Source: JABFXX01 sp036489755 (GTDB lineage Bacteria > Myxococcota_A > Polyangia > Haliangiales > Haliangiaceae). Taken from it: a stretch of 64,000 nt of DNA. Positions 31,501 to 41,094 of the stretch are shown here, in pieces (the stretch's first letter is position 1; every line of letters begins with the position of its first letter). A program made the position numbers and the translations under genes. The stretch covers positions 50,163-114,162 of the forward strand of contig DASXFD010000046.1 of the NCBI GenBank assembly GCA_036489755.1, read 5' to 3'. The notes beneath the pieces are model-generated. The model searched no databases, was not told the origin of the DNA, and saw only the letters and a list, made by a program, of their open reading frames with translations.

Positions 31501-34500
31501 GCTCGACAAAGAGGTCGCACAGCTGCGCAGCGCGCTCGCGTGGGAAGAAGCGGTCGGCGCGGCCGCTGCGATCGATCCGCCGACCGACGACACCGCGGCC
31601 GAGCTGCAGCGCACGACCGCGGCCGCGCTCGGTGCGTGGGACCGCATGCTCGAAGGCGCGCACGCGCCGGCCCCGACGGCGCACGCCGCCGCGATCGCGC
31701 TCGCGACGCGGCTCGGCGATCCGGAAGTGCTCGCGGAAGTGCTGTCGCGCGCGCAAGCGGCCGAGAGCTCGCCGTGGTCGGCCAGCACGTTCGCGCTGCG
31801 TCGCGCTCGGCTCGCCGCGACCGACGACGCCTCGCGCGGTGCCGCGATCCTGCAGGGCGCACCGTCGATCGCAAGGTCCGGCTTCGCCGGACCGCGCAGC
31901 GCTCCCGAAGGGGAGCGCGGAGATGTGAACGACGATCCGCGCCGCACCGCGTACTTGGTGCTCGCCGCGGCTCGCGCCGGCGAGCTCGGCGATGCCGCGA
32001 ATGCGCTCGACGAACGCGCGACCGCGCTCGGCGCAACGCCCGAAGCCGGCGCGTTGCGGCTGCGTGCGGCGCAGCTCGCGCTCGATGCCGGCGATGCCGT
32101 GCGTGCGACCGCGCTGCTCGGGCGCGTCGAGAACGATCTGCCCGCGCTCGGCATCGTGCCCGATCTGCTCGCGGCGGCGCGCCGTCGCTCGGGCGATCGG
32201 CCGACCGCGATCCGCACCACGGCCGCGCCGGCCGGCCCGGTCAGCCCCGACGCGTTCGGGCGCATCGTGCGCGACGGCGATCTCGCCGCCTCGCAAGGCG
32301 ATGGCGTCGCGGCGATCGCGCTCTATCAGCGCGCGCTCGAGATCCGGCCCGGCGATCCACTCGCCTCGCTGCCGCTCATACGCGCGGCGATCGGTTTGCG
32401 CGAGCCCGGCCCGATCACGGCGCTCGCGCTCGCGCAGCTGCGCGCCGCCGAAAGTGCCGGCGACAACGCAGCGAAGGCAGCGGCGTACGAGCTGCTCGCG
32501 TTCGTCGACCAGGAGCTGCGCGCCGATCGCGGCTCGGCGCAGATCGCGCTCGAGAGCGCCGCGCAGGCCGATCCGACGCGCGTCGATCTGATGCATCGGC
32601 TCGAGCGCGAGTACGCGGCGACCGATCAGCTCGCCGAGCTCGTGCGGCTCCGCAAGAGCGAGTCCGAGCAGCTGCCGCTCGATCTCGCCAAAGATCGCGC
32701 CGCGCTCGTGATGGACGCGGCCGCGCTCGCCGAGCGCGATCATCGCCCCGACGCCGAGCTCGTCGAGCTGTATCGCACGGCACTCGCGAGCGATCCGAAA
32801 CATCGGCTCGCGCTACTCCAGCTCGAGTCGATCGTGCGGCGCGCCGGTGCGTCGGCCGAGCTCGCGACGCTCGAAGATCAGATCGCAAAGTACTTCGAGG
32901 GCGATCCCCGCGCGCAGGCGGCGTTCTACACGCGCGCCGGCGAGACGCTCGCCGAGATCGGCCAGATCGACGCGGCCGTCCAGAAGTTCGGCTCCGCCGA
33001 CGAGATCCAATCGGGCCACATCCCGGCGCTCGAAGGCTGGCGCGCGGCCGCGCTCAAAGGCCAGTTGTGGATCGACGTCGCGCAGGCGGCGAGCCGTCAG
33101 GCGAAAGCCGCGCCCGATGCCGCGTCGCGCGCCGCGCTTTATCACTTCGCCGGCGTCGCGCTGATGGACAAGGCGCTCGAAGGCGGCCAGGCGACCACCG
33201 CGTTCAAGAACGCGCTCGCGGCCGAGCCCGGCCACAAGGACTCGTTCCTGCGCCTCCGCATCCTGCTCGACGAGGACGCCGCGCACGACGAGCTCGCGCT
33301 CGTGCTCGCGAACCGGCTCGAGTTCGAGTCCGACGAGCGCGCACGCATCGAGCTCCACCGCGCGGTCGCCGAGCTCCACCGGAACTTCCTCGACAGCCGC
33401 GACGTCGCGAAAGAGCACTATCGCCGGATCCTCGAGTCCGATCCGAACGACCTGCGCGCGCACGCGGCGGTCGCCGACATCGCGTGGGAGCAAGGCAACT
33501 GGCAGGAAGCCGCCGAGGCGCTGATGGCGCGCGCGCGGCTCGAGCACGATCGCGCGGTGCTGACGACGCTGTGCTACCGGCTCGGCCTCCTGTACGCCGA
33601 TCGCCTCAACGATCCGGGGATGGCGCTCAAAGTTTTCCAGCGCGCGCTGACGTATCAGCCCGACGACGAAAACACGCTCGTGCGGCTCGCGGATCTCGCG
33701 ACCCAGACCGGCGAGTGGAAGCTCGCGCTCGGCGCGTGCGAGCGGCTCGTCAAGTCCGAGCAGGATCCCGACAAGCGCGCGGCGCACCTCCATCGCGTCG
33801 CGCGGATCTTCAAGCAAGGTTTCGGCGACGCGAAGCGCGCCGAGCGCGCGTTGAACCTGGCGCTCGACGGCGCGCCGACCAACGACGATGCGCTCAGCCG
33901 GCTCGTCGAGTTCTATCGCGATGCCGGCGACATGACGTCGGTGCGCGTGCACTTGAACCGCGTCGCGGGCACGATGCGCGTGCGCGTCGCCAACGATCCG
34001 AAGGACGGCATCGCGTACCGCGTGATCGCGCGCGCGATGACCGCGCGTGCGGCGGCCGGTGTCGACGGCTCGCTGCCGGTCGCGCGCGCAGCCGCCGAGC
34101 TCGCGACGTTGCTCGGCGCTGCAGGCGAGCCGGAGCGGCTGCTCCTCGCCGAGCCGCAGCGCATCGATCTCGCGCCGCTCGTCCGCGCCGAGGCCGACGA
34201 CGTGCTGTTCCCGCGCACCGTCCAGACCGAGCTGCGCCAGCTATTCACGCTGCTCGGCGATCGCCTCGCGAAGCACGTCGGCATCGATCTGCGCAGCTAC
34301 GGCGTCGGCCGCGGCGATCGGCTGCGCGCGAAAGACTCGAAGGTCGCGGCGCACGCGCAAGAAGTCGCCAACGGCCTGGGCTTCGGCGAGATCGACGTCT
34401 ACGTGTCGACGCGCCAGCCGTACGCGATGGTCGCCGAGCCGACGTCGCCGGTGTCGCTCGTGCTCGGCCAGACGATCGCGCAGGGCGACGCATCGATGAT

Positions 34501-34939
34501 CCGATTCGCGGCCGGCGCGGCGCTCAAGCTCGCTCAGGCGTCGCTCGCGATCCCCGCGCGGCTCTCCGAGAACGACCTCGGCGTGCTCACGGTCGCGTTG
34601 TTGCGGCTGGTGCAGACCGATTTCCCGCAGGAGGGCCTCGAAGAGGCGGCGATCGCGCAGCAAGCGCAGAAGCTGCGGCGGTTGATTCCGACCGGCCTCA
34701 TGAACGAGCTCAAGCCGTACGCGCTCGCCGTCGACGCGCCGCACTTCCGACACGAGTGGCTCGCGCGCGATCTGCGCGTCGCCGGGTTACGCGCCGGGCT
34801 CGTCGCGGGCGGCTCGTTGCTCGCCGGCCTCCGCATCCTCGCGCAAGGCGCCGACATCGCCGACTCGCTCGGCAATCCGACGCAGCAGGGCCTGATCTCG
34901 TTCGCGCTCGGCGAAGACCACGCGGCGCTCAGCCGGTAG
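28532..34939 (+). CDS. Giant TPR-repeat protein, paralogue of upstream gene, 2135 aa
   Basis: Residues 1-520 are acidic, Pro-rich and probably disordered. They are followed by some 1300 residues of TPR-like repeats (for example DRLNDPGMALKVFQRALTYQ and ERALNLALDGAPTNDDALSR). The C-terminal domain is of the same type as in the preceding gene (GRGDRLRAKDSK, FGEIDVYVSTRQPYAMV, RFAAGAALKLAQ). GAGG lies five bases before the ATG, seven bases after the previous stop. About residue 1115 a 20-residue Gly/Arg/Pro/Glu stretch is encoded by two DNA hairpins and interrupts the repeat pattern. Cytoplasmic; likely acts with its paralogue and the downstream membrane proteins and kinase. Confidence 0.82.
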   Translation: MSPPDKPKGPKAFLDNDNLSNELDAWDAMFDGLHGGPEGGVPADEPPMAWPSPAVEIAPATRPTPPPAASVPQAPLHLDGDDDIEIGEHTMLDTPRSPSAPDLTVDHAAPESRSPGPMFAFDEDPAETDFSDLGGSGSPAALGNMLGRSGSDTPLPEPIDEDDGVYTSASRPNVAPDDFSLPDDAPAPAPLPLPAPRTVPPSPPPRRTGPAIIRRQTPVAVPTRIPSVTRPADDFGEATHVADPEVLAAHAERAARSKAPTAPPPLSFSPTDSVPIDEDDYADIEIGASAATPPPEAGPSDSMSGPVPRRTAAHVVRRPERPRPEIKRESDPVIEVSREPDAAAVPSGEDDFSDVAAAVGARDELGEPIRARASTADGDDDGVIMTTPPLDLDAALAGDDDDLAIPEEPEQLTEPDDDYTHDVPIGELDDMPGFADARAATPEPELLDLPDPEPRERAETMRPPGLLDVLPRPNRPSVVPVLQRMPDVHEPLPDHTLAGVRAAPPRVRRMATPLPIAEGDAVDHEPTLDLEALQLPEQIQPLPSSQLDEEFARSLEVYERELATVDEAQASASLRIEAGRLCERLGELERARSHYDAALLSDPRATAALRGLRRLGRNTSDLVEAVRQLDAELAVAGALERRPLGHYRIDLLLASGEQDLARVAAGEILDSAPSDVRALLAQLELAFLDGRADEFGRALEQLAHAVSDEELRAAVQSARGMLAESPQAAQVGVAGDAGKWFGEAAESDPASLSARLGAIRGASARGDRDASASALLELARKIERNDAVTAAALALRVQHWGAPGSEVAAAAAQLAQNVLPDDPLVARAAAEIALAGSDPVAAGGAMAAWANLESTSAAERAYAAGRAAELDPARGAELWSAALHHDPGDDYAAAQLRTAYVASEATQLAIDVDLGVAGDSDRERARLRAAFGLIAQGQLEAAIELLDKGHAEHPSSLALTEAYAEALAAAGRWSDRAKLLDELARDPGEQLDKEVAQLRSALAWEEAVGAAAAIDPPTDDTAAELQRTTAAALGAWDRMLEGAHAPAPTAHAAAIALATRLGDPEVLAEVLSRAQAAESSPWSASTFALRRARLAATDDASRGAAILQGAPSIARSGFAGPRSAPEGERGDVNDDPRRTAYLVLAAARAGELGDAANALDERATALGATPEAGALRLRAAQLALDAGDAVRATALLGRVENDLPALGIVPDLLAAARRRSGDRPTAIRTTAAPAGPVSPDAFGRIVRDGDLAASQGDGVAAIALYQRALEIRPGDPLASLPLIRAAIGLREPGPITALALAQLRAAESAGDNAAKAAAYELLAFVDQELRADRGSAQIALESAAQADPTRVDLMHRLEREYAATDQLAELVRLRKSESEQLPLDLAKDRAALVMDAAALAERDHRPDAELVELYRTALASDPKHRLALLQLESIVRRAGASAELATLEDQIAKYFEGDPRAQAAFYTRAGETLAEIGQIDAAVQKFGSADEIQSGHIPALEGWRAAALKGQLWIDVAQAASRQAKAAPDAASRAALYHFAGVALMDKALEGGQATTAFKNALAAEPGHKDSFLRLRILLDEDAAHDELALVLANRLEFESDERARIELHRAVAELHRNFLDSRDVAKEHYRRILESDPNDLRAHAAVADIAWEQGNWQEAAEALMARARLEHDRAVLTTLCYRLGLLYADRLNDPGMALKVFQRALTYQPDDENTLVRLADLATQTGEWKLALGACERLVKSEQDPDKRAAHLHRVARIFKQGFGDAKRAERALNLALDGAPTNDDALSRLVEFYRDAGDMTSVRVHLNRVAGTMRVRVANDPKDGIAYRVIARAMTARAAAGVDGSLPVARAAAELATLLGAAGEPERLLLAEPQRIDLAPLVRAEADDVLFPRTVQTELRQLFTLLGDRLAKHVGIDLRSYGVGRGDRLRAKDSKVAAHAQEVANGLGFGEIDVYVSTRQPYAMVAEPTSPVSLVLGQTIAQGDASMIRFAAGAALKLAQASLAIPARLSENDLGVLTVALLRLVQTDFPQEGLEEAAIAQQAQKLRRLIPTGLMNELKPYALAVDAPHFRHEWLARDLRVAGLRAGLVAGGSLLAGLRILAQGADIADSLGNPTQQGLISFALGEDHAALSR
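31875..31918 (+). repeat. REP-like double hairpin inside a coding sequence
   Basis: Two perfect eight-base stems lie next to each other: GGTCCGGC-TTC-GCCGGACC (31875-31893) and GCGCTCCC-GAAG-GGGAGCGC (31899-31918). The tandem arrangement is that of REP/BIME-type elements, normally intergenic. Here it is read in frame through the TPR gene and encodes the low-complexity RSGFAGPRSAPEGERG. Confidence 0.6.
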
Positions 34940-34943
34940 CGCC

Positions 34944-35381
34944 ATGCCGGCGTCGCGCGACATCCGCCCGTACGTCTACCTCGGGCTCGACGTCGTGTTC
35001 GCGATCATCTACGCGGTGATCCTCGTCAAGGTGATCCCGACGCGCATCGCGTCGACCGCGCTCCAGCTGTGGACGCTGCCCGCGTTCACGATCGTGATGG
35101 CGGCCGGCACGGCGAGCATCTTCACGCCGCGGCTCCGCGCGCGCGGCCGCAAGGTCGCCATCGCCGGCGCGTCGCTGATGCTGCTGTCGACGATCGTGCT
35201 GATCGTGCGCGTGCTGGCATCTGCGGCGTTTCTCGCCGGCGTGTACGGTGCGTTCGGCAAGGCGGCCGCGATGTTCGCGCTCGTGGTGATCGCGCTGGTG
35301 ATCGAGCTCGTCGCGCTCTTGCCGATCGTGCAGGTGAAGTACCTGCTGTCGCGCGCCGGCCGGCGGGCATATGCGGCGTAG
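34944..35381 (+). CDS. Four-helix integral membrane protein, 145 aa
   Basis: Unrecognised inner-membrane protein with four hydrophobic segments: YVYLGLDVVFAIIYAVILV (about 10-28), TLPAFTIVMAAGTASIF (about 44-60), VAIAGASLMLLSTIVLIVRV (about 71-90), and AAMFALVVIALVIELVALL (about 107-125). It begins four bases after the second TPR gene and its 3' end overlaps the next gene by 11 bases, so it is in the middle of an operon. It could anchor the TPR scaffold to the membrane, which is an inference from gene order only. Confidence 0.75.
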   Translation: MPASRDIRPYVYLGLDVVFAIIYAVILVKVIPTRIASTALQLWTLPAFTIVMAAGTASIFTPRLRARGRKVAIAGASLMLLSTIVLIVRVLASAAFLAGVYGAFGKAAAMFALVVIALVIELVALLPIVQVKYLLSRAGRRAYAA

Positions 35382-37257
35382 CGCGGTCCTCGCGCTGGTG
35401 TGGACGTTGCCGACCGCGGTGTTCCTCGCGGTCACGTTCATCGTGTTTCACGCGTATCGCATCGCGCCGCCGCACCGCTTGGACGCTCGCGGCCGCGCGT
35501 GCGCGATGGCCCCGCTGCGCGCCGCGCTCGACGGGCGCGACGCCGCGCCGTGCGAGCTGCCCGAAGCGCGTGGACTGATCGGCGTGACCGTGTGGTCGAA
35601 GGGCCGCGCGATCGCGCGCATCGATGGCGTCGGCGACACGCTCGCAGCCGCGCTCGATTCGGCCGCACATCAGCTCCGCCAACACCCGGCGGTGCGCATG
35701 CTCGATGCCGCCGCACGCACCGCGGCACGCATCCAGATCGACGTCATCGGCGATCGCGCGCCGCTCGGCACCGGCAACTGGCTGTTCGCGCGGCTCGCGC
35801 TGCCCGGCACGACCGACATTCTCGCGATCGATCCGGGGCTCGACGGCGTCGGCGGCGAGATCGCCGGCAAGCGCGTGATGCTGCTGCCGCACGAGCTCGT
35901 CAGCTACAAGCTGCTCGCGACGAAGCGACCGAGCGACGACATGCCCGACCTCGCGATGGGCGTCGATCTGCCGCGCATCGGCCAGGCGCTCGCCGCACGC
36001 GCCGGCTCGCACGTGCAGCCGACCGTGAACCAGCTGTGGCGGTTTCGCACCGACGCGTTCGTCGAGCCGCCGGAGGGTTCGGTCGATCGCACGCCGCTGC
36101 AGCTCGTTCGTGGCCTCCCGCCCGCGCCGAAGCTATCGGCCGGCGCGCTGCGCACCGCGGCGCTCGCCGGCGCGCATTACCTCGTCGACCATCTCGGCCC
36201 GAACGGCCGCTACCTCTACGAGCACGACCTGCTCACCGGTCACACGACCGATCCGAAGTCGAACGACTACTCGATGCCGCGCCACGGCGGGACGACCTAT
36301 TTTCTCGCGCAGCTGTATCGCATTACGAAAGAGCCGTGGCTGCGCGAGCCGATCGAGCGCGCGTTCGCGCACCTCGCGGACTTGATGAGCCAGGGCCATT
36401 GTGCCGGCACGCTGCCCGACGGGACCGCGTTCGACTGCGTGCTCGATCGCAACGACAACATCGCCGGGCTCGGCTCGACGGCGCTCGTCGTGGTCGCGCT
36501 CGCCGAGTACCAGCGCGCCACCGGCGATCCGCGCTACCTGCCGCTCGCGACCAAGCTCGCCGCGTGGCTGTTGTTCATGCAGCGCCCCGACGGCTCGTTT
36601 CGGCACCGCTACAACACGAGGACGCACCAGCCCGACGAGCACGCGCAAGAGCTCTACTACTCGGGCGAGGCATCGCTCGCGCTCGTGCGGATGTACACGG
36701 TCACGAACGACCGCAAATATCTCGACGCGGCGGAGAAGGGCATCGACTGGCTCGTCGACTGGTACGACTTCTTTCTCGGCGGCTTCTTTTACGGCGAGGA
36801 GCACTGGACGTGCATCGCCGCCGAGGCGATCTGGCCGGACGTCGCCAAGCCGAAGTACGACGAGTTCTGCCGCGGCTACGGCGAGTTCTTGCGCGACCAG
36901 CAGCTGACCGCGGGCGAGCTCGACGACGAAGAGGACCTCGCCGGCGCGTATGGCGTCACGCCGTTCGTGGTGCCGAACAACACGCCCGTCGGCTCGCGCA
37001 CCGAGGCGATGATCTCGGCGTACCTGCTCGGCGAGCATCACGGCGATCCCGACCCGCGGATCCGCGACCAGATCATCGCGGCGCTCCAGTACGCGCTGGG
37101 CCAGCAGCTTCGTCCCGACAGCGACTTCGCGGTGGTCGGCGACGCCGACGGCGGCATGCCGGGCAGCTCGGTCGAGCGCACCGTCCGGATCGACTTCGTC
37201 CAGCACGTGTGCTCGGCGATGATCCGGGCGTCCGAATGGATCGACGTGGTAAACTGA
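35371..37257 (+). CDS. Membrane-anchored (alpha/alpha) toroid protein, glycosidase/epimerase-like, 628 aa
   Basis: One N-terminal membrane helix (about residues 5-27, LALVWTLPTAVFLAVTFIVF) with the bulk outside the cytoplasm. Residues about 265-600 show repeated helix pairs with aromatic-rich loops. Examples are HGGTTYFLAQLYRI, FMQRPDGSFRHRYN, YYSGEASLALVRMY and WLVDWYDFFLGGFFYGEEHW. This is the pattern of (alpha/alpha)6 barrels such as glycoside hydrolases, glucuronyl C5-epimerases and related lyases. The N-terminal 230 residues are of a different, unrecognised fold. Catalytic acids cannot be assigned from the sequence alone. It overlaps the upstream gene by 11 bases. Confidence 0.7.
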   Translation: MRRSAVLALVWTLPTAVFLAVTFIVFHAYRIAPPHRLDARGRACAMAPLRAALDGRDAAPCELPEARGLIGVTVWSKGRAIARIDGVGDTLAAALDSAAHQLRQHPAVRMLDAAARTAARIQIDVIGDRAPLGTGNWLFARLALPGTTDILAIDPGLDGVGGEIAGKRVMLLPHELVSYKLLATKRPSDDMPDLAMGVDLPRIGQALAARAGSHVQPTVNQLWRFRTDAFVEPPEGSVDRTPLQLVRGLPPAPKLSAGALRTAALAGAHYLVDHLGPNGRYLYEHDLLTGHTTDPKSNDYSMPRHGGTTYFLAQLYRITKEPWLREPIERAFAHLADLMSQGHCAGTLPDGTAFDCVLDRNDNIAGLGSTALVVVALAEYQRATGDPRYLPLATKLAAWLLFMQRPDGSFRHRYNTRTHQPDEHAQELYYSGEASLALVRMYTVTNDRKYLDAAEKGIDWLVDWYDFFLGGFFYGEEHWTCIAAEAIWPDVAKPKYDEFCRGYGEFLRDQQLTAGELDDEEDLAGAYGVTPFVVPNNTPVGSRTEAMISAYLLGEHHGDPDPRIRDQIIAALQYALGQQLRPDSDFAVVGDADGGMPGSSVERTVRIDFVQHVCSAMIRASEWIDVVN

Positions 37258-37265
37258 CGGCCTCC

Positions 37266-39115
<1,850 letters not shown>

Positions 39116-39116
<1 letters not shown>

Positions 39117-40042
39117 TGCGCGCGCGCGTCAACACGTACCGCACGCGCGGCGGTGCCGACGCGGCGATCGAGCTCGCGTACGACGTGATCGGCGATCGCG
39201 GTATGCCGCTCGTCGCGATCATGGGCATCGGTGCGCAGCGCGTGTTCTGGGACGAGCTGATGTGCCGCGAGCTCGTCGGAGCCGGCTTCCAGGTCGTGCG
39301 CTTCGACGCGCGCGACGTCGGCGAATCGACGCACCTCGACGCGGACGTCCCGAATTTCGGCGCGTCGCTCGCGCGTCGGCTGGCCAACCTCGACGTCGCG
39401 GCGCCGTACACGCTGTCGGATATGGCGCGCGACGTCGTCGGGCTCATGGACGTGCTCGGCTGCGCGTCGGCGCATATCGTCGGCGTGTCGCTCGGCGGGA
39501 TGGTCGCGCAGCACCTGGCGATCGAGCACGCGGCGCGCGTGCGCAGCGCGACGTCGATCATGTCGACCCCCGGTGCGCGGCGATTCGTGCCCGAGCCGCG
39601 AGCGCTGCGAGCGCTGCTGTCGCCGCGGCCGACGACCGCCGACGAAGCAGTCGAGTCGCTCGTCGCGCTGTTTCGCACGATCGGCAGCTCGGTGTGGCCG
39701 CCCGACGACGATCGCCTGCGCCGCATCGGCCGGCTCGCGTTCGAGCGCGGCTCCAACCCGCGCGGCTTCATGCGCCAGCTCGCCGCGGTGCTCGCGTCGG
39801 GCGATCGCCGGCCCGAGCTCGCACGCGTCAAAGTCCCAATGCTCGCCGTGCACGGCAGCCGCGATCCGATGTTTCCGATCGCGGCCGGCCGCGCGTTGGC
39901 GAGCATCGTGCCCGACGGCCAGTGGCTGCCGATCCAAGGCATGGCGCACTCGATTCCGTCGGCCGTGTGGCCGGTGATCGTGCGCGCGATCGCGAGGCAT
40001 GCGGCAAACGCGGAACGCCATCTGGCGCCGCGTGGATCGTGA
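39116..40042 (+). CDS. Alpha/beta hydrolase, 308 aa
   Basis: The fold is clear: oxyanion segment IMGIGAQRVFW, FDARDVGES, the nucleophile elbow GVSLGG with Ser125, acid in AVHGSRDPMFP and catalytic His in GMAHSIP. It would be a soluble esterase or lipase-like hydrolase; the substrate is unknown. The GTG start overlaps the kinase stop by one base (TAGTG), placing it at the end of the six-gene operon. The stop is two bases from the 3' end of a convergent tRNA gene. Confidence 0.9.
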
Positions 40043-40044
40043 CG

Positions 40045-40128
40045 TGCGTGGGGCGGGGCTCGAACCCGCATGCCCTTGCGGGCAGGAGTTTTTAAGACTC
40101 CAGCGTCTACCAGTTGCGCCACCCACGC
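40045..40128 (-). tRNA. tRNA-Leu (anticodon UAA)
   Basis: Read on the minus strand, a seven-base acceptor stem GCGTGGG/CCCACGC closes with discriminator A. The anticodon stem GGAGT/ACTCC holds the loop CTTAAAA, giving anticodon UAA. A long stem-loop variable arm (TGCCCGCAAGGGCAT) marks a class II tRNA, and the T arm GCGGG-TTCGAGC-CCCGC is canonical. The CCA end is not encoded. It decodes UUA and UUG, very rare codons in this GC-rich genome. Confidence 0.97.
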
Positions 40129-40170
40129 GGTGCCTTCTGACTAGCTTGCCAGCCGTGCGAAGTCGAGCCG

Positions 40171-40677
40171 CTACTGGATCGTCGATGGGCTGATCGAGCC
40201 GACAACATCTTTCGTGAACGCCAGTGGGTCGCTCGGCACGCTGCCGGCCGTCACGAGGATGTGGCACGGGGTGTCGTCGTCCCAGACGTCGTACTGCGTG
40301 GTCACGCTCGTCTTGATCAGCAGCGCCGTCTTGCCGACGCCGGCGACGTCGGTGGCGTTCATCGCCTTCTTCATGGTCTCGGGCTCGCTGTCGCGCTTGT
40401 CGGCTTGGTTGCAGTTGACGTCGACGGATACGAGGTTGCCGTTCTGCTGGTAGTGACACTGATGCGTGTGGTCGAACGACCGGTCCGATTCCTTCAGCTG
40501 GAACCCGGCCAGGTACTTGTCGGTGATCGCGGCCGGCATCAGCTTCGCGCACGACAGGGTGGCGGCCGCGGCCGGTTTGTCGGCAGCCGAGCTGGACGAC
40601 TTGTCGTCGCTCGTCTTCTTGCGCCCGCAGGCGCCCACGACCAGCACCAGCGCCAGGGCGTACAGACTTGTTCGCAT
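40171..40677 (-). CDS. Putative lipoprotein, 168 aa
   Basis: The signal peptide and lipobox (MRTSLYALALVLVVGAC, Cys17) are followed by a Ser/Asp/Ala-rich linker. The mature domain has four Cys (for example in LSCAKLM, HQCHYQQ, DVNCNQ and DTPCHIL), which could form two disulfides. No known family is recognised. The ATG at 40677 is preceded by TATCAT (40684-40689) with six bases between and no Shine-Dalgarno sequence. Divergent from the gene at 40714 and just upstream of the tRNA-Leu on the same strand. Confidence 0.75.
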   Translation of the reverse strand: MRTSLYALALVLVVGACGRKKTSDDKSSSSAADKPAAAATLSCAKLMPAAITDKYLAGFQLKESDRSFDHTHQCHYQQNGNLVSVDVNCNQADKRDSEPETMKKAMNATDVAGVGKTALLIKTSVTTQYDVWDDDTPCHILVTAGSVPSDPLAFTKDVVGSISPSTIQ

Positions 40678-40683
40678 CACAGC

Positions 40684-40689
40684 ATGATA
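40684..40689 (-). promoter_or_regulatory. -10-like box TATCAT before the 40677 lipoprotein start
   Basis: TATCAT on the minus strand ends six bases before the ATG. The promoter would produce a leaderless or nearly leaderless mRNA. Confidence 0.45.
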
Positions 40690-40713
40690 TGCAGTTCGTG
40701 CTAGAAGTCCTGG

Positions 40714-41094
40714 GTGAGCCGCTACGATTTGTTTCGCCGCCGGATCGCGCCGATCGCGTTCGGCGTGGCGGTCGCGCTGCTCGCGCGCGAGTCGTGCAAC
40801 AAGCACGAGCATGCCGACGCGACGTTCGCGTTCGATTTCGGCAGCGCCGCGACGCGCGTGGAATCGATCGACGTCGACGTCGCGCTGCACGGCGAGGTGT
40901 ACTCGCACCTTCACCGCGACGCGCTGCCCGGCTCGACGATCGGGCCGACTCGCTTCCGCGCGGCGCTCCCCGACCCCGACGGCGAGCTGCGCATCGACGT
41001 CTCGTTGCCGACGGGCATCCGCCACGTCGTGCGGCCGTTCCACGCCGACGACGGCGGGACGATCACGATTCCGCTCGAGCGCGACCTGCTGTGA
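40714..41094 (+). CDS. Hypothetical membrane-anchored protein, 126 aa
   Basis: A GTG start gives a short basic N-terminus and one hydrophobic helix (APIAFGVAVALLA, about residues 12-24), then a beta-rich extracytoplasmic domain (ATFAFDFGSAATRVESIDVDVAL, then ELRIDVSLPTGIRHVV). Function unknown. It overlaps the next gene by GTGA, so it is translationally coupled to the large lipoprotein and may be its partner. No Shine-Dalgarno sequence; a weak TAGAAG lies six bases upstream of the GTG. Confidence 0.6.
   Translation: MSRYDLFRRRIAPIAFGVAVALLARESCNKHEHADATFAFDFGSAATRVESIDVDVALHGEVYSHLHRDALPGSTIGPTRFRAALPDPDGELRIDVSLPTGIRHVVRPFHADDGGTITIPLERDLL

Noticed and set aside
28232..32803. Minus-strand open frame of 1523 codons opposite the TPR giants
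   Set aside because: Arg/Gly/Ala-rich mirror of the codon bias of the plus-strand genes; no motif, no promoter.
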